Positions 27,832 to 40,918 are shown, counted from the stretch's first letter. The stretch is 63,303 bases of DNA from Xenorhabdus indica (GCF_014467235.1 NZ_NKHP01000023.1:1-63303), one strand, 5' to 3'. The notes: generated from the sequence alone by a model not told the origin. Translations and numbers: made by a program.

Positions 27832-29352
27832 TTACGGCCCTGTAGTTAAAAGTGAAGCTGAATACCAATTCTGGATGTTGCTCATCGCCGCAGCCGAGGT
27901 ATCAAGAATTGGTTGCGGGTAAACACCAAGAATAACCAGCAAGACAACCAGCAGCAGCAAAATAGAAATTTCTCGCGCATCCATCCGTGGTAATGGTTCA
28001 TCTGATTTCGGCGTTCCGTAGTAAGCCTTCTGCATCAGGTATAAGGCGTACACAGAAGCAAAAACTAAACCAAACACGGATACAGTAGTAACTAAAGTGA
28101 ATTTACTGAAACTGCCAAACAGGATCATGAATTCACCAACAAAGTTACCGGTTCCCGGCATACCCAATGTCGCCACAGCGAAGAACAGAGATATCGCTGG
28201 CAACAATTGGATTCTTGCCCACAGGCCACCCATCTGACGCATATCACGGGTATGCAGGCGTTCATACAACTGACCACACAGAATGAATAGCCCTGCGGCT
28301 GACAAACCATGTGCAATCATCTGGATCACCGCTCCCTGATAAGCCAATTGGCTGCCGGTATAAATAGCGATCAGAACAAAGCCCATGTGTGAAACACTGG
28401 TATAAGCAATCAGACGTTTGATATCGGTCTGGCTGAAAGCCATCCATGCTCCATAGAAAATGCCGATGACCCCCAACCACATAGCGATTGGTGCAAATTC
28501 CGCAGAAGCTTGTGGAAACAAAGGCAGACTGAAACGCAGCAGACCATATGCCGCTGTTTTCAGCAAGATCCCCGCGAGGTCAACAGAGCCCGCAGTTGGT
28601 GCCTGACTATGGGCATCCGGTAACCATCCGTGCAAAGGCACAACTGGCATTTTCACAGCAAATGCGATGAAGAATCCCAACATCAACAAATATTGGACGG
28701 TATGCGACATCGGGGTATCCAGCAGTTTTTCATAGCTGAATGACCATTCTCCGGTTGCATCGTGGTAGATGAAAGCCAGTGCCAGAATCGAAATCAACAT
28801 CACCAGACCACTGGCCTGAGTATAAATGAAGAATTTCGTCGCGGCCGTAATACGAGTTTTGCCTTGTGAACCTCTGTGACCCCATAGTGCGATCAGGAAG
28901 TACATCGGCACCAGCATCACTTCCCAGAAGAAGAAGAACAGGAACAGGTCAATGGCAAGGAATACGCCCATCACACCGCCAAGGATCCACAATAGGTTCA
29001 GATGAAAGAAACCCTGATATGGCTGGTTCTCATTCCACGAACAGAGGATTGCCATTAAACCTAACAGTGCAGTCAAGACCACCATCAACAGTGACAATCC
29101 ATCCAGAGCCAAATGGATGGAGATGCCAAAACGTGGTATCCACGGCAGCAGGAACTCTGATTGCCACTGTGGAATGCCTTGTGGGTTGGTCAGCGTATAG
29201 CCTCCCTGCAACCAGAGGTACAGAGAAAGCAACAGAGTCAGCCCCATCGCCAGAAGCGCTATCCAACGCGGCATACGGGTGCCGAAGCGCTCTGCCTGCC
29301 AACACAGCAGGCCTCCGATGAAGGGCAGAAGAATTAGCCAAGGTAGTAGCAT
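27832..29352 (-). CDS. nuoM: NADH-quinone oxidoreductase subunit M
   Basis: Antiporter-like membrane subunit of complex I. The 506 residues (E. coli 509) start M-L-L-P-W-L-I-L-L-P-F-I-G-G-L-L-C-W. Conserved channel elements include F-F-F-W-E-V-M-L-V-P-M-Y, V-P-L-H-G-W-L-P-D-A-H-S-Q-A-P and T-D-I-K-R-L-I-A-Y-T-S-V-S-H-M-G. It lies between nuoL and nuoN in the canonical order. Confidence 0.96.
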   Translation of the reverse strand: MLLPWLILLPFIGGLLCWQAERFGTRMPRWIALLAMGLTLLLSLYLWLQGGYTLTNPQGIPQWQSEFLLPWIPRFGISIHLALDGLSLLMVVLTALLGLMAILCSWNENQPYQGFFHLNLLWILGGVMGVFLAIDLFLFFFFWEVMLVPMYFLIALWGHRGSQGKTRITAATKFFIYTQASGLVMLISILALAFIYHDATGEWSFSYEKLLDTPMSHTVQYLLMLGFFIAFAVKMPVVPLHGWLPDAHSQAPTAGSVDLAGILLKTAAYGLLRFSLPLFPQASAEFAPIAMWLGVIGIFYGAWMAFSQTDIKRLIAYTSVSHMGFVLIAIYTGSQLAYQGAVIQMIAHGLSAAGLFILCGQLYERLHTRDMRQMGGLWARIQLLPAISLFFAVATLGMPGTGNFVGEFMILFGSFSKFTLVTTVSVFGLVFASVYALYLMQKAYYGTPKSDEPLPRMDAREISILLLLVVLLVILGVYPQPILDTSAAAMSNIQNWYSASLLTTGP

Positions 29353-29371
29353 GGCGCAATGTGTCCCTTAA

Positions 29372-31237
29372 TTAAATCAAAAGCAGCAGAGCTAAAACCA
29401 GCACTGCACCCAACCCCATAGAGGTAGCGTACCAACGGATTTGTCCGTTCTCACTTAAACCAAGCCCTTTATTGCCCCAACGGGACAATACGGCAGGGAC
29501 ATTCATCAATGAGTTCAGAGGATCATTCCGCAACAGTTGTGTAATACCTTTGAATGGTTTTACAAATACCCAGTCATACAGAGCATCAAATCCCCAGGCG
29601 TGGAACCACCATGTGGAGAAAAAACGCCCCGGAGCACTGTTTGCTGTCGCATTAACCAAACCACGTTTGCCAAGATACAAGGCTGCGGCCAGCAAAATGC
29701 CAAGTACGGCAACCACACCGGAAACAATTTCTAGTGTCATTTTGCCATCATGTCCTGCAATACTGTTTTCCGACGGCAGAACACCCACCAAAGGTGGTAC
29801 AATCTGCGCCCCCACAAAAGTGGACAGCACTAACAGCACTGACAGTGGCAAGGTATGAGTAATTCCTTTAACTGAATGTGCTTTGGTATTTTCCCCTCCA
29901 TGAAACACGATAAAGATCATGCGGAAGGTATACAGTGAGGTCATTAGTGCACCAATCAGCCCTGCAAGCATCAGATTCATGTGACCATTTGCCAGTGCAC
30001 CCCACAGAATTTCATCTTTACTGTAGAAACCTGCTGTCAGCAAAGGCAAAGCAGATAACGCCGAGCCTCCCACCAGGAAGCAGAGATACACAAATGGAAT
30101 ACGTTTACTTAATCCCCCCATTTTGAAAATGTTCTGCTCATGGTGGCAAGCCAGAATCACCGAGCCAGAAGCAAGGAATAACAGTGCCTTGAAGAACGCA
30201 TGGGTCATCAAATGGAAAATAGCCGCATCCCATGCCTGTACGCCCAATGCCAGAAACATATAACCAATCTGGCTCATAGTAGAATAGGCAAGTACACGTT
30301 TGATATCAGTCTGAACCAATGCTGCAAAGCCTGCCAACAGCAAGGTCACCGCACCAATAATGCCCACCAGATGCAAAATATCAGGTGCCATTAAGAACAG
30401 AACATGGCTGCGAGCAATCAGATAGACACCTGCGGTAACCATGGTCGCTGCATGGATCAAAGCAGAAACTGGTGTTGGGCCTGCCATCGCATCTGCCAAC
30501 CATGTTTGCAGTGGTAATTGAGCCGATTTACCTACAGCTCCGCCCAGAATCATCAAGGTTGCCCATGTGATCGCAGTAGAACCCGCTTCGATATATTGTG
30601 GGGCCAGTACTGCCAGTTCGCGGAAACTCAACGTACCAAGCTGGTCGTAGAGGATAAACATGCCAATAGCGAGGAAAACGTCACCTACTCGCGTCACGAT
30701 AAAGGCTTTCATCGCCGCAGCGCCATTGGCAGGCGTTTTATAGTAAAAACCGATCAACAGGTAACTACACAACCCCACTCCTTCCCAACCGAGATACATC
30801 AGCAGCATGTTATCAGCCAGAACCAAGACCACCATACTGGCGATAAACAGGTTGGTATAGGCGAAGAAACGAGAGTAACCTTCCTCACCACGCATATACC
30901 ATGAAGCATAAATGTGGATCAGGAAACCGACACCGGTTACGACACTCAACATAGTTAATGACAGTCCATCCAATACCAGATTGACTGGAATGCTGAAACT
31001 ATCCACACTCATCCAGTTCCACAATGTCTGACTGTAAACAAACCCACCTGTTTCATTTTGAGCCATGCTGTTTTGGGAGAGAAAATCCATTCCGACCCAA
31101 AGTGTGACCAGTGCTGCCAACCCGACAGAACCAATGCCAATGGACGCGGACAGATTTTCAGACCAGCGGCCACGGGAGAATGCCAACAGCAAAAATCCCA
31201 ACAGTGGCAATAGAATTGTTAAATAGAGTAAGTTCAT
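29372..31237 (-). CDS. nuoL: NADH-quinone oxidoreductase subunit L
   Basis: Largest antiporter-like membrane subunit of complex I, ending in the long lateral helix that lies along the membrane arm. It has 621 residues (E. coli 613). Motifs seen are [50 protein letters not shown] and [17 protein letters not shown]. It overlaps the nuoK stop by four bases. Confidence 0.96.
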   Translation of the reverse strand: MNLLYLTILLPLLGFLLLAFSRGRWSENLSASIGIGSVGLAALVTLWVGMDFLSQNSMAQNETGGFVYSQTLWNWMSVDSFSIPVNLVLDGLSLTMLSVVTGVGFLIHIYASWYMRGEEGYSRFFAYTNLFIASMVVLVLADNMLLMYLGWEGVGLCSYLLIGFYYKTPANGAAAMKAFIVTRVGDVFLAIGMFILYDQLGTLSFRELAVLAPQYIEAGSTAITWATLMILGGAVGKSAQLPLQTWLADAMAGPTPVSALIHAATMVTAGVYLIARSHVLFLMAPDILHLVGIIGAVTLLLAGFAALVQTDIKRVLAYSTMSQIGYMFLALGVQAWDAAIFHLMTHAFFKALLFLASGSVILACHHEQNIFKMGGLSKRIPFVYLCFLVGGSALSALPLLTAGFYSKDEILWGALANGHMNLMLAGLIGALMTSLYTFRMIFIVFHGGENTKAHSVKGITHTLPLSVLLVLSTFVGAQIVPPLVGVLPSENSIAGHDGKMTLEIVSGVVAVLGILLAAALYLGKRGLVNATANSAPGRFFSTWWFHAWGFDALYDWVFVKPFKGITQLLRNDPLNSLMNVPAVLSRWGNKGLGLSENGQIRWYATSMGLGAVLVLALLLLI

Positions 31238-31536
31238 CCGCGCATCTCACTGACTATATCAATATTCAGGTTCTGGCGACGACGGTACAACTGTAGTAAC
31301 AGTGCCAGACCGATACTCGCCTCGGCTGCTGCCAAAGTAATGGCCAGAATGTACATCACCTGACCATCAGGCTGGAGCCAGTAGCTACCAGCAACGACAA
31401 ATGCCAGCGCTGAAGCATTGATCATGATTTCCAGACCTATCAGCATAAATAGCAGATTGCGGCGGATGATCAGGCAAGTGAAGCCCAATGCAAATAGAAT
31501 AGCCGCCAGAATCAGACCATGTTCCAAAGGTATCAT
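31234..31536 (-). CDS. nuoK: NADH-quinone oxidoreductase subunit K
   Basis: A small membrane subunit of complex I (100 residues, as in E. coli) with three helices. The conserved membrane glutamates are in L-I-G-L-E-I-M-I-N and in [10 protein letters not shown]. It lies two bases after nuoJ and overlaps nuoL, in the tight spacing usual for this operon. Confidence 0.96.
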   Translation of the reverse strand: MIPLEHGLILAAILFALGFTCLIIRRNLLFMLIGLEIMINASALAFVVAGSYWLQPDGQVMYILAITLAAAEASIGLALLLQLYRRRQNLNIDIVSEMRG

Positions 31537-31538
31537 TG

Positions 31539-32063
31539 TTAGTCCTCCACACGATTGCTGATCACTTCACCCTGACGGCTTTCACGACCAACGTGATAAG
31601 CCACCACAAGTCCGGCCAGTAACAGCAAGGATGCCAGTTCTACTGCCAGTACATAAGGCCCAAATAAGCTGATGCCCACTTCCTTGGCACTGACTACTTC
31701 ACCACTAATTTCAGCCTCCGGCAGACTGTTAATGGCAAAGATCAAGACAATCAGTAATATGGTTGAAAGAATAGCCGGGCCAATCCAGGCTCTCGGTTTC
31801 AACCATCCCCTTTCTTGTTCAACAACAGATTTACCAAGATTCAGCATCATCACGACAAAGACGAATAACACCATGATCGCCCCCGCATAAACGATGATTT
31901 CCAATGCACCAGCAAAGTAAGCACCCAGTGAAAAGAACACAACTGAAAGTGCCAGCAGGGAGATAACCAGATACAGCAACGCATGTACTGGATTGGTGTG
32001 CGTGATTACCCTGAGTGTTGCGAGGATGGCAACCAGCCCTGCGATATAAAATGTGAATTCCAT
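31539..32063 (-). CDS. nuoJ: NADH-quinone oxidoreductase subunit J
   Basis: Membrane subunit of complex I with five predicted helices. The 174 residues (E. coli 184) begin M-E-F-T-F-Y-I-A-G. The conserved [20 protein letters not shown] helix, which contains the pi-bulge linking quinone site and pumps, is intact. It lies twelve bases after nuoI. Confidence 0.95.
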   Translation of the reverse strand: MEFTFYIAGLVAILATLRVITHTNPVHALLYLVISLLALSVVFFSLGAYFAGALEIIVYAGAIMVLFVFVVMMLNLGKSVVEQERGWLKPRAWIGPAILSTILLIVLIFAINSLPEAEISGEVVSAKEVGISLFGPYVLAVELASLLLLAGLVVAYHVGRESRQGEVISNRVED

Positions 32064-32075
32064 GAATATCGTTCC

Positions 32076-32618
32076 TTATGGCAACAGGCTTTTTACGTCG
32101 ATAGGTTTGGCTTCATTGTCGGCTTCACCTTTATCTTTGCCATCAATCGCCATACCTGTCTTACGGTAAAAATTATAATCAGGGTATTTACCCGGCCCGG
32201 AAATCATCAGGTCTTCTTTCTCATACACCAGATCCTGACGTTTAAATTCACCCAACTCAAAATCCGGTGTCAATTGGATAGCGGTCGTCGGACAGGCTTC
32301 TTCACACAATCCGCAGAAGATACAACGTGAGAAATTGACACGGAAAAACTCAGGATACCAGCGGCCATCTTTATGTTCGGCTTTTTGCAGGGAGATACAT
32401 CCCACCGGACATACTGCCGCACACAGGTTACAGGCGACACAACGCTCTTCACCGTCAGGATCACGCGTCAGAACGATGCGCCCACGATAACGGGGTGGCA
32501 CATAAACCGGTTCTTCCGGATACATTTTTGTTTCGCGTTTATGGAAGGCATGAAGCCCTATCATCCAAATACTGCGTACCTGGGTGGCAAAACCAACCAA
32601 TAACTCTTTTAATGTCAT
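32076..32618 (-). CDS. nuoI: NADH-quinone oxidoreductase subunit I
   Basis: Peripheral-arm ferredoxin-like subunit carrying two 4Fe-4S clusters (N6a and N6b). Both cysteine sets are visible: [12 protein letters not shown] and [12 protein letters not shown]. At 180 residues it equals E. coli. The start M-T-L-K-E-L-L-V-G is conserved. It passes electrons towards NuoB and sits fifteen bases after nuoH. Confidence 0.96.
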   Translation of the reverse strand: MTLKELLVGFATQVRSIWMIGLHAFHKRETKMYPEEPVYVPPRYRGRIVLTRDPDGEERCVACNLCAAVCPVGCISLQKAEHKDGRWYPEFFRVNFSRCIFCGLCEEACPTTAIQLTPDFELGEFKRQDLVYEKEDLMISGPGKYPDYNFYRKTGMAIDGKDKGEADNEAKPIDVKSLLP

Positions 32619-32633
32619 GGTTCAATCACCCCT

Positions 32634-33611
32634 TTATTGAGCGTTGTATAAAATCACTGCGGCAGTCGCCAGCAGGTTGAGTAAAGTTAACGGCAGACAG
32701 ATTTTCCAGCCGAATGACACCACCTGGTCATAACGCGGGCGCGGTAACGAGGCACGGATCAGGATGAACATCATCATGAAGAATGCTGTTTTCAACGCAA
32801 ACCAGACAAATGGAGGCAGGAAAGGCCCATGCCAGCCACCAAAGAACATTGTGACGATTAAAGCGGATACCGTCACAATACCGATATATTCCCCGACAAA
32901 GAACATACCGAACTTCATGCCGGAATATTCGATATGATAACCATCTGCCAGCTCTTGCTCTGCTTCCGGTTGGTCAAAAGGATGACGGTGACACACCGCA
33001 ACACCGGCGATGGCAAAGGTCAAGAAACCAAAGAACTGGGGAATGATATTCCACAAATGTTGTTGTGAATTAACGATGTCTACCATGTTGAAAGAGCCAG
33101 CCTGTGCCACTACCCCCATCATGGATAGCCCGATGAACACCTCATAACTCAGTGTCTGTGCTGACGCACGCATGGCTCCCAACAAGGAATACTTGTTGTT
33201 ACTTGACCAGCCAGCAAATAATACGGCGTAAACAGCCAGGCCCGCCATCATCATGAAAAACAGAATACCGATGTTCAGATCTGCTGCCATCCACGTCGGA
33301 CTTACCGGAACAATGGCAAAGGCCAGTAACAGGGAACAGAACCCGATGACAGGCGCCAAAGTAAAGATCATCCGATCAGAGAAACGTGGTACCCAGTCCT
33401 CTTTGAAAAACATTTTGATCATGTCAGCAACAAGCTGTAATGACCCGCCCCACCCTACGCGGTTTGGCCCGTAGCGATTCTGGAACAGCCCAAGCAGACG
33501 ACGTTCACCAAAACTCATAAACGCCCCACAGGCAACCACGACCAGCAAAATGACAACCGCTTTCAGAACAGAAATCAGAATCTCAATTAATTCGGGAGTA
33601 ATCCAATTCAT
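32634..33611 (-). CDS. nuoH: NADH-quinone oxidoreductase subunit H
   Basis: Membrane subunit forming the quinone chamber with NuoB and NuoD. At 325 residues it equals E. coli, with eight or nine helices. The conserved loop [19 protein letters not shown] and the motif [16 protein letters not shown] are present. The start shares a base with the nuoG stop. Confidence 0.96.
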   Translation of the reverse strand: MNWITPELIEILISVLKAVVILLVVVACGAFMSFGERRLLGLFQNRYGPNRVGWGGSLQLVADMIKMFFKEDWVPRFSDRMIFTLAPVIGFCSLLLAFAIVPVSPTWMAADLNIGILFFMMMAGLAVYAVLFAGWSSNNKYSLLGAMRASAQTLSYEVFIGLSMMGVVAQAGSFNMVDIVNSQQHLWNIIPQFFGFLTFAIAGVAVCHRHPFDQPEAEQELADGYHIEYSGMKFGMFFVGEYIGIVTVSALIVTMFFGGWHGPFLPPFVWFALKTAFFMMMFILIRASLPRPRYDQVVSFGWKICLPLTLLNLLATAAVILYNAQ

Positions 33612-36334
33612 TATGCAACCTCCCGTAAGTTATTAACTGATTTACCTGCCAGAACGGGTGGAATGCCCGGCATTCCCAACGGCAGGCCAATCTGCCCCTG
33701 AGCAAGATTGCCGCTTAAACGCACAGCTAAGCGTAATTGCTGCCCCGCACAATCAAATGCCATCATGGAACCTTCCTTCACATTCAGCTTTTCAGCATCC
33801 TGACGATTTATCATCACATAAGGCTCAGGCATACGTTCCTGAATGACATCTGCACGCTGAGACAATTCCTCACTACCGAATAGGTGGAAATAAGGTGCGA
33901 TGTACCATTCATTCTTCTGCGCAGTAAAAGTAGCCGGAATACTGTCAAAGTAGTTCAACCCTCCATCGACTGTCTCAATCAGGCGTACTCCAGGATCACC
34001 GAAACGCAGTTTACCACCCACTTCTGCCTGGAATTTGTTCCATGCTTGTGGTGAGTTCCAACCCGGTGCCCACGCAAATGGAATTTGCTGACGTTCAGCA
34101 AACGGGTTGTTGTTACCTTCCATCGAGAAAGCAAATGCAGTGTCGATATCCTGTGGCTGACGCTGTTCATGAACACTGATATTGGCGAGCATCGCAGTAC
34201 GACCGCTGTAACGATGAGGTGAACGAGCCAGTTTCTGACCACGGATACGGAATGTGGCATCCGGTGCTGCATTAACGATGCCTTTGAATTGCGGCATCTC
34301 TTTGACACACGCTTCAATCACATGGTCAAGCTGAGTCCAGTCCGTCTGGCGTTGTGTGTAGGTTGTATACAAAGAGTGCATCCAGCGCCAGCTTTCCAGC
34401 ATGACAACAGATTTGTCATAGAATGCAGGTTCATACACCTGGAAGTAACGCTGAGCACGACCTTCCTGATTAACCAGAGTACCGTCACTTTCAGCAAAAC
34501 TGGAAGCTGACAGGATCAAGTGTGCTTTATCCATGATGGCAGTACGTTGGTGATCAACAACAATCAGGTTTTTCAGGCTATCCAGAGCACTATCAATTTT
34601 ATCGGCCGGAGCATGACGGTAGAGATCATTTTCCATCACGATAGCCGTATCTGAGTCCCCTTTGGCAATGCGCTGGAGGGCTATATCCAGCGATTGTGCT
34701 TCCATCATCGCCAAACCAAGACTGTTCGCATACGCTGCAACATAAGAAAGACCGACATTAGCGCCATTATCTTTCAGCGCCCATGCAATATTAGCGGCTG
34801 CCTGAATCAGGGTATCACTGCCTGCATTACTGCCACTGATAATCAATGGTTTTTTCGCTTCACACAGGGCTTGAGCAACGAATTCTACTTTCGCTTTCAG
34901 CTCATCCGACAAGTCATTGACGGCAGGTGCTATTTTGTTCAGAGCATGTGCCACAGCAAAACCGAAGCGAGCCTGATCATCAACCGGCGCGTGGTAATTC
35001 CATGCCGCAACGTCATCCAGTCGGGTACTATCGACGCTGGTTAAGAACAGCGGATACTTGGCATGTTGGCCGATATTCATTACAGCCGCAATCTGCCAGT
35101 CTGCCACTTTCTGAGCTGCCGCCATCTCACGCGCTTTGCCCTTGACTGCCTGGCGAACTGACAATGCCATACGGGCCGCTGTTTGGGTCAAATCTTCACC
35201 CAGAACTAACACTGCGTCATAATCTTCAATTTCACGCAGAGACGGCGTATAAACACCACCTTGTTGCAGAATTTCCAGCATCATATCAAGGCGATATTGC
35301 TCTTCCGCTGAAATGCCACTGTAAAAATTTTCTGCGCCGACCAATTCACGCAGCGCAAAATTACTTTCAATACTGGCACGTGGTGAACCAATACCAATAG
35401 CATTTTTCGCCTGACGCAGAATATCCGCTCCACCCTGCATAACTTGCTCAGCATTCAGCGAAATCCATTGATCGCCGCGAAGCTGCTGTGGTTGGCGAGG
35501 ACGATCTTTACGGTTGACATACCCATAACCAAAGCGACCACGGTCACACATGAAATAATGGTTAATCGTACCGTTATAACGGTTTTCGATCCGGCGCAAT
35601 TCTCCGTAACGTTCCCCCGGACTGGTGTTACAACCGATACTGCATTGTTGACAGATACTCGGTGCAAACTGCATGTCCCATTTACGGTTATAACGCTCTG
35701 AGTGCGTTTTATCAGTGAAAACACCTGTCGGGCAGATTTCAACCAGGTTACCGGAAAATTCACTTTCCAGCGTGCCATCTTCAGGACGACCAAAATAGAC
35801 GTTGTCATGAGCACCATAAACGCCCAAATCCGTTCCATCCGCATAATCTTTGTAGTAGCGGACACAACGGTAGCAAGCGATACAACGGTTCATCTCATGA
35901 GCAATGAATGGCCCCAGCTCCTGATTTCTGTGAGTGCGTTTGGTAAAACGATACTTACGGAACGAGTGCCCGGTCATCACTGTCATATCCTGCAAATGGC
36001 AGTTTCCGCCTTCTTCACAGACAGGACAGTCATGGGGATGGTTAGTCATCAACCATTCCACGACACTTGCGCGGAACTGTTTTGCTTCTTCATCATCAAT
36101 GGAGATATAGGTGCCATCTGAAGCCGGTGTCATACAAGACATTACCAGACGACCACGTGTATCTTCCGCGTTCTGATATTGCTTAACCGCACACTGGCGG
36201 CAAGCGCCAACGCTTCCTAGCGCTGGATGCCAGCAAAAATAAGGTATATCAAGCCCCAATGAGAGGCAGGCTTGTAACAGGTTATCAGCCCCGTTTACAT
36301 CATAATCTTTGCCGTCTACATGTATCGTAGCCAT
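33611..36334 (-). CDS. nuoG: NADH-quinone oxidoreductase subunit G
   Basis: Large peripheral-arm subunit with several Fe-S clusters. The start chosen is ATG at 36334 ([11 protein letters not shown]), giving 907 residues as in E. coli. A frame fifteen codons longer lies in the nuoF-nuoG gap and is not conserved. The N-terminal 2Fe-2S cysteines are in Y-F-C-W-H and G-A-C-R-Q-C, the His-ligand N5 region in H-D-C-P-V-C-E, the N4 set in C-I-A-C-Y-R-C, and the N7 set in C-Q-Q-C-S-I-G-C. The C-terminal part is a molybdopterin-oxidoreductase-like fold without a cofactor. A 108-base gap with a short palindrome (36355-36370) separates it from nuoF. Confidence 0.95.
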   Translation of the reverse strand: MATIHVDGKDYDVNGADNLLQACLSLGLDIPYFCWHPALGSVGACRQCAVKQYQNAEDTRGRLVMSCMTPASDGTYISIDDEEAKQFRASVVEWLMTNHPHDCPVCEEGGNCHLQDMTVMTGHSFRKYRFTKRTHRNQELGPFIAHEMNRCIACYRCVRYYKDYADGTDLGVYGAHDNVYFGRPEDGTLESEFSGNLVEICPTGVFTDKTHSERYNRKWDMQFAPSICQQCSIGCNTSPGERYGELRRIENRYNGTINHYFMCDRGRFGYGYVNRKDRPRQPQQLRGDQWISLNAEQVMQGGADILRQAKNAIGIGSPRASIESNFALRELVGAENFYSGISAEEQYRLDMMLEILQQGGVYTPSLREIEDYDAVLVLGEDLTQTAARMALSVRQAVKGKAREMAAAQKVADWQIAAVMNIGQHAKYPLFLTSVDSTRLDDVAAWNYHAPVDDQARFGFAVAHALNKIAPAVNDLSDELKAKVEFVAQALCEAKKPLIISGSNAGSDTLIQAAANIAWALKDNGANVGLSYVAAYANSLGLAMMEAQSLDIALQRIAKGDSDTAIVMENDLYRHAPADKIDSALDSLKNLIVVDHQRTAIMDKAHLILSASSFAESDGTLVNQEGRAQRYFQVYEPAFYDKSVVMLESWRWMHSLYTTYTQRQTDWTQLDHVIEACVKEMPQFKGIVNAAPDATFRIRGQKLARSPHRYSGRTAMLANISVHEQRQPQDIDTAFAFSMEGNNNPFAERQQIPFAWAPGWNSPQAWNKFQAEVGGKLRFGDPGVRLIETVDGGLNYFDSIPATFTAQKNEWYIAPYFHLFGSEELSQRADVIQERMPEPYVMINRQDAEKLNVKEGSMMAFDCAGQQLRLAVRLSGNLAQGQIGLPLGMPGIPPVLAGKSVNNLREVA

Positions 36335-36442
36335 AGTCAGCATGCTTCCCAATGGCCTGCCGTGGCAGGCGTTAATCAAAAATTCTGCTTTAACAAACCG
36401 TTCTTACGCGCCATTCTTACAGGTTATTCCTGCAAACCCACC

Positions 36443-37807
36443 TTACCAACGTTGCTTGAGCAGGTTCGGCTGAATGCCCGCAATCAGACTGGTATTTCCG
36501 TAATCTTTGGTGACAATCCCCGCTTCAAATTCTTCGCGGAAGTATTTGATCGCACTCTGCAAAGGTTCTACAGCACCAGGGGCATGAGCACAGAAAGTTT
36601 TACCAGGGCCGAGAAAACGACAGAGTTGTTCTAAAGTTTCGATATCACCAGGCTGCCCTTTCCTCTCTTCAATGGCGCGGAGAATTTTCACACTCCAGGG
36701 CAGACCATCACGGCATGGTGTACACCAGCCACAGGATTCACGGGCGAAGAACTCTTCAAGGTTACGGGTCAGGGAAACCATATTAATTTCATGGTCAACT
36801 GCCATTGCAAGAGCCGTTCCCAAACGACTGCCCGCTTTGGCGATATTTTCGAAATCCATCGGTAAGTCAAGGTGATCTGCCGTCAGGAAATCGGTTCCCG
36901 CCCCACCTGGCTGCCAGGCCTTGAATTTCAGCCCATCACGCATACCACCAGCATAATCTTCAAGAATTTCACGAGCTGTAGTACCAAAAGGCAGTTCCCA
37001 AAGACCCGGATTTTTGACCCGGCCAGAGAACCCCATCAGTTTGGTGCCGGCATCTTTACTTTTGCCTTCACTTAAACCGATGTACCACTCTTTACCATAT
37101 TCGAGGATGGCCGGAACGTTGCACAGCGTTTCAACGTTATTGACACAAGTTGGTTTTCCCCAGACACCCGCGGTTGCCGGGAATGGAGGTTTAGAACGAG
37201 GGTTCGCACGACGCCCTTCAAGGGAGTTAATCAGTGCAGTTTCTTCACCGCAGATATAACGTCCCGCGCCGGTATGAACAAACAACTCAAAATCAAAACC
37301 ACTGCCCAGAATATTTTTGCCAAGCAACCCCACCGCTTTTGCTTCTTCAATGGCTTTACGCAGGTGAATCGCAGATTCAACATATTCACCACGCAGGAAG
37401 ATATAGCCACGGTATGCTTTCAGAGCAAAAGCACTGATCAGCATTCCTTCCACCAGCAAGTGCGGTAGTTGCTCCATCAACAAGCGGTCTTTATACGTGC
37501 CCGGTTCCATTTCGTCAGCATTACACAACAGGTAGCGGATATTCATGCTTTCATCTTTTGGCATCAGGCTCCACTTCAACCCTGTGGAGAAACCTGCACC
37601 ACCGCGTCCCTTCAAACCAGCATCTTTTACTAATGTGGTAACTTCATCAGGAGCCATGCCTTTCAGTGCTCTTTCGGCTCCCTTGTAACCATTCTTGTTA
37701 CGATATTCATCCAGCCAGACAGGTTGTTGGTCATCACGCAACCGCCATGTCAGGGGATGAGTTTCCGCCGTGCGGATAATTTCTTTCACACCTGAATGCG
37801 TTGTCAT
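36443..37807 (-). CDS. nuoF: NADH-quinone oxidoreductase subunit F
   Basis: NADH-oxidising flavoprotein subunit with FMN and 4Fe-4S cluster N3. It has 454 residues. The FMN/NADH glycine-rich loop [13 protein letters not shown] lies near residue 68, [13 protein letters not shown] near 180, and the cluster motif S-C-G-W-C-T-P-C near 360. The start overlaps the nuoE stop by four bases (ATGA). Confidence 0.96.
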   Translation of the reverse strand: MTTHSGVKEIIRTAETHPLTWRLRDDQQPVWLDEYRNKNGYKGAERALKGMAPDEVTTLVKDAGLKGRGGAGFSTGLKWSLMPKDESMNIRYLLCNADEMEPGTYKDRLLMEQLPHLLVEGMLISAFALKAYRGYIFLRGEYVESAIHLRKAIEEAKAVGLLGKNILGSGFDFELFVHTGAGRYICGEETALINSLEGRRANPRSKPPFPATAGVWGKPTCVNNVETLCNVPAILEYGKEWYIGLSEGKSKDAGTKLMGFSGRVKNPGLWELPFGTTAREILEDYAGGMRDGLKFKAWQPGGAGTDFLTADHLDLPMDFENIAKAGSRLGTALAMAVDHEINMVSLTRNLEEFFARESCGWCTPCRDGLPWSVKILRAIEERKGQPGDIETLEQLCRFLGPGKTFCAHAPGAVEPLQSAIKYFREEFEAGIVTKDYGNTSLIAGIQPNLLKQRW

Positions 37808-38349
37808 TGATACTGCTCCAGCAATTTTTCAATTTCTTCGGGTTTCACGTAACTGTGAGTATCATCATCAATCATCATGGTTGGCCCTTTATCACAATTA
37901 CCCAGACAGCAGGTTGGCAATAATGTGAAACGCCCATCTGTGGTGGTTTGACCCGGACGAATGTTCAGGTGTTTTTCTATTGCTGCCTGAACCCCCTGAT
38001 AGCCTGTGATGTGACAAACAACACTGTCACAATAACGAATAATGTGACGTCCTACTGGCTGACGGTAAATCTGGCTGTAAAATGTCGCCACACCTTCCAC
38101 ATCACTGGCAGGAATACCTAAAACCTCAGCAATGGCTGAGATCGCACCATCCGGCACCCAACCACGCTGTTTTTGCACAATTTTCAGTGCCTCAATTGAC
38201 GCTGCACGCGGATCTTCGTAGTGGTGTTTTTCCTGCTCAATGGCATCACGTTCTCCGGCACTCAGTACAAACTCATTCGGTGTCTGAGCGTCCGTTACGT
38301 TAACCACATCAAGGCGTGCTTGCTTGTTTGCGTTAAATTCACTTTGCAT
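37804..38349 (-). CDS. nuoE: NADH-quinone oxidoreductase subunit E
   Basis: Thioredoxin-fold subunit carrying the 2Fe-2S cluster N1a. Ligand cysteines are in C-D-S-V-V-C and C-C-L-G-N-C. The 181 residues exceed the 166 of E. coli by an N-terminal extension. The conserved part begins at [13 protein letters not shown] later start is possible but no internal Met lies at the homologous position. It forms the NADH dehydrogenase module with NuoF and NuoG. Confidence 0.95.
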   Translation of the reverse strand: MQSEFNANKQARLDVVNVTDAQTPNEFVLSAGERDAIEQEKHHYEDPRAASIEALKIVQKQRGWVPDGAISAIAEVLGIPASDVEGVATFYSQIYRQPVGRHIIRYCDSVVCHITGYQGVQAAIEKHLNIRPGQTTTDGRFTLLPTCCLGNCDKGPTMMIDDDTHSYVKPEEIEKLLEQYQ

Positions 38350-38351
38350 CG

Positions 38352-40151
38352 TTAGCGATCCACATCAGACATAACAAAATCGATACTACCCAGATAAACG
38401 ATCAGATCAGAAACCAGACTACCGCGGATCACCGATGGGATCTGCTGTAGATGAGCAAAACTCGGTGTGCGGATACGGGTGCGGTAACTCATGGTGCTAC
38501 CATCACTGGTCAGGTAATAACTGTTGATCCCTTTAGTCGCTTCGATCATCTGGAATGATTCATTGGCAGGCATGACGGGCCCCCATGACACCTGAAGGAA
38601 GTGGTTAATCATGGTTTCGATATGTTGCAGGGTACGCTCTCTGGGAGGGGGGGTGGTCAGTGGGTGATCAGCCTTGAACGGCCCTTCCGGCATATGTTTG
38701 AGGCACTGTTCAAGGATGCGCATACTCTGACGGATTTCTTCCACTTTCAGCATCACACGGTCATAACAGTCACCGTTATAGCCAGTCGGTACTTCAAAAT
38801 CAAAGTTTTCATAACCGGAATAAGGGCGCCATTTACGGACATCGAAACCAATGCCGGTTGCGCGCAAACCAGCGCCTGTTACGCCCCAATCCAGTGCCTG
38901 TTTAGCATTGTAAGCCGCCACCCCGACAGAGCGTCCTTTCAGGACACTATTTTTCAATGCTGCTTTGACATAGGAATTCAAACGCTTCGGTAGCCAGTCC
39001 AGCAACTCACGCAGAAGTTTATCCCAGCCTCGCGGCAGGTCATGGGCAACACCACCGATACGAAACCAAGCTGGATGCATACGAAAACCGGTAATGGCTT
39101 CAACAACATCGTAAACTTTCTGTCGGTCAGTAAAGGCGAAGAACACGGGCGTCATTGCCCCAACGTCCTGAATAAAGGTACTGATGTAGAGTAAGTGGCT
39201 ATTGATGCGAAACAGTTCAGACAACATGACGCGGATAGCTTTCACGCGTTCAGGCACCTCAATACCAGCCAGTTTCTCAACAGCAAGTACATAAGGCATT
39301 TCGTTGACACATCCCCCCAGATATTCGATCCGGTCGGTATAAGGGATATAACTGTGCCATGACTGACGTTCCCCCATTTTTTCCGCACCGCGGTGGTGAT
39401 AACCAATATCGGGAACACAATCAACAATCTCTTCACCATCAAGCTGAAGAATAATGCGGAATGCACCGTGAGCCGAGGGGTGATTTGGCCCAAGATTAAG
39501 GAACATAAAGTCCTCATTTTCAGTGCCGCGTTTCATCCCCCACTCTTCTGGTTTGAAAGTCAGCGCTTCCATTTCCAGATCTTCTTTCTGCTTAGTCAAC
39601 ATGAAAGGATCAAATTCTGTGGCACGCGCAGAATATTCCTTACGCAGCGGATGACCTTCCCAAGTTGGTGGCATCAGGATACGACGTAAATTCGGATGAC
39701 CATTAAATGTAATGCCAAACATTTCCCACGTTTCACGTTCATACCAATTGGCATTCGAAAAAATTGATGTGATGGTCGGGATATTCAGATCTTTTTCATT
39801 GAGCGCAACTTTCAGCATGATGTCACGGTTACGCTCAATGGAAATCAAGTGATAAAACACCGAAAAGTCCGCCGCTGGCAGACCTTGTCGGTGAGAACGC
39901 TGACGTTCATCAATACCATGCAAGTCAAACAGCATGACATAAGGTTTGGGTAACTTCTTCAGGTACGTCATTACTTCCAGCAATTGCTCCCGCTTTACCC
40001 AGACAACCGGTAGACCGGTTCGGGTAGGCTGGACGGTAAACGCATCAGGGCCAAATTGGCGATTAAGCTCGCTTACGACCGGATCATCCGTGTGATCCCT
40101 TGTTTCCCAAGCAGGCCGTACGCTTTCTTGCGCTATCTGATCTGTCATCAT
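38352..40151 (-). CDS. nuoCD: NADH-quinone oxidoreductase fused subunit CD
   Basis: Fused NuoC-NuoD polypeptide (599 residues; E. coli about 600), the arrangement found in enterobacteria. The C part (1-190) carries F-D-L-H-G-I-D-E-R and [12 protein letters not shown]. The D part (about 205-599) carries [25 protein letters not shown] and the ending [13 protein letters not shown]. It lines the quinone site. Of two adjacent ATGs the second may be the true start. Confidence 0.96.
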   Translation of the reverse strand: MMTDQIAQESVRPAWETRDHTDDPVVSELNRQFGPDAFTVQPTRTGLPVVWVKREQLLEVMTYLKKLPKPYVMLFDLHGIDERQRSHRQGLPAADFSVFYHLISIERNRDIMLKVALNEKDLNIPTITSIFSNANWYERETWEMFGITFNGHPNLRRILMPPTWEGHPLRKEYSARATEFDPFMLTKQKEDLEMEALTFKPEEWGMKRGTENEDFMFLNLGPNHPSAHGAFRIILQLDGEEIVDCVPDIGYHHRGAEKMGERQSWHSYIPYTDRIEYLGGCVNEMPYVLAVEKLAGIEVPERVKAIRVMLSELFRINSHLLYISTFIQDVGAMTPVFFAFTDRQKVYDVVEAITGFRMHPAWFRIGGVAHDLPRGWDKLLRELLDWLPKRLNSYVKAALKNSVLKGRSVGVAAYNAKQALDWGVTGAGLRATGIGFDVRKWRPYSGYENFDFEVPTGYNGDCYDRVMLKVEEIRQSMRILEQCLKHMPEGPFKADHPLTTPPPRERTLQHIETMINHFLQVSWGPVMPANESFQMIEATKGINSYYLTSDGSTMSYRTRIRTPSFAHLQQIPSVIRGSLVSDLIVYLGSIDFVMSDVDR

Positions 40152-40243
40152 TCTTCACCACAACGCTTGATCAGGGTTTAATGTGATCGCAACACATTTT
40201 TGAGTTACGACATTGCTCTGGTTATTCTTAATGGCTAAAAGCC

Positions 40244-40918
40244 TTAAATTTCATCTGGGGTACGCAGGTTTGTCACTGCAATACGTTCACCACGCTTCCG
40301 TTCTCTTTCTGATTGCATATTTGCGCGGTAAACCCCTTGATCACCAACAACCCATGACAGTGGACGACGTTCTTTGCCAATAGATTCCTGCAATAACAGC
40401 AGTGCCTGCATATAAGCTTCAGGGCGGGGTGGACAGCCCGGAATGTAGACATCAACAGGAATAAACTTATCAACTCCCTGAACAACAGAGTAAATATCAT
40501 ACATACCACCTGAGTTTGCACAGGCTCCCATCGAAATGACCCACTTCGGTTCCAGCATTTGGTCATATAAACGCTGGATAACAGGAGCCATCTTGACGAA
40601 ACAAGTGCCTGAGATCACCATGAAATCAGCCTGACGGGGAGATGCTCGCAGTACTTCTGCACCGAAACGAGCTACGTCATGAACGGCGGTAAAAGACGTC
40701 ACCATTTCTACATAACAACAGGAAAGGCCAAAGTTATAAGGCCATAAGGAATTCTTCCTTCCCCAATTCACCATGTCATGCAGAGCATGTTCTAATTTAC
40801 CCATATAGACACTACGGTGGACGTGCTGCTCAAGGGGATCGCTGACAAGCTCCTGTTTTTGCAGGGGATAACGGTCATTCTCACCGTTCGGATCTATGCG
40901 GGTGAGCGTATAATCCAT
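40244..40918 (-). CDS. nuoB: NADH-quinone oxidoreductase subunit B
   Basis: Peripheral subunit with the terminal 4Fe-4S cluster N2 that reduces quinone. Ligands are the adjacent cysteines in G-L-S-C-C-Y-V-E and the cysteines in G-T-C-F-V, G-A-C-A-N-S-G and G-C-P-P-R. The 224 residues match E. coli closely. It is followed by a 92-base gap before nuoCD and preceded by nuoA by fifteen bases. Confidence 0.96.
   Translation of the reverse strand: MDYTLTRIDPNGENDRYPLQKQELVSDPLEQHVHRSVYMGKLEHALHDMVNWGRKNSLWPYNFGLSCCYVEMVTSFTAVHDVARFGAEVLRASPRQADFMVISGTCFVKMAPVIQRLYDQMLEPKWVISMGACANSGGMYDIYSVVQGVDKFIPVDVYIPGCPPRPEAYMQALLLLQESIGKERRPLSWVVGDQGVYRANMQSERERKRGERIAVTNLRTPDEI

Noticed and set aside
28866..29321. 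151-residue frame antisense to nuoM
   Set aside because: It is a by-product of nuoM codon bias: no start signal, and the opposite strand is a highly conserved subunit.
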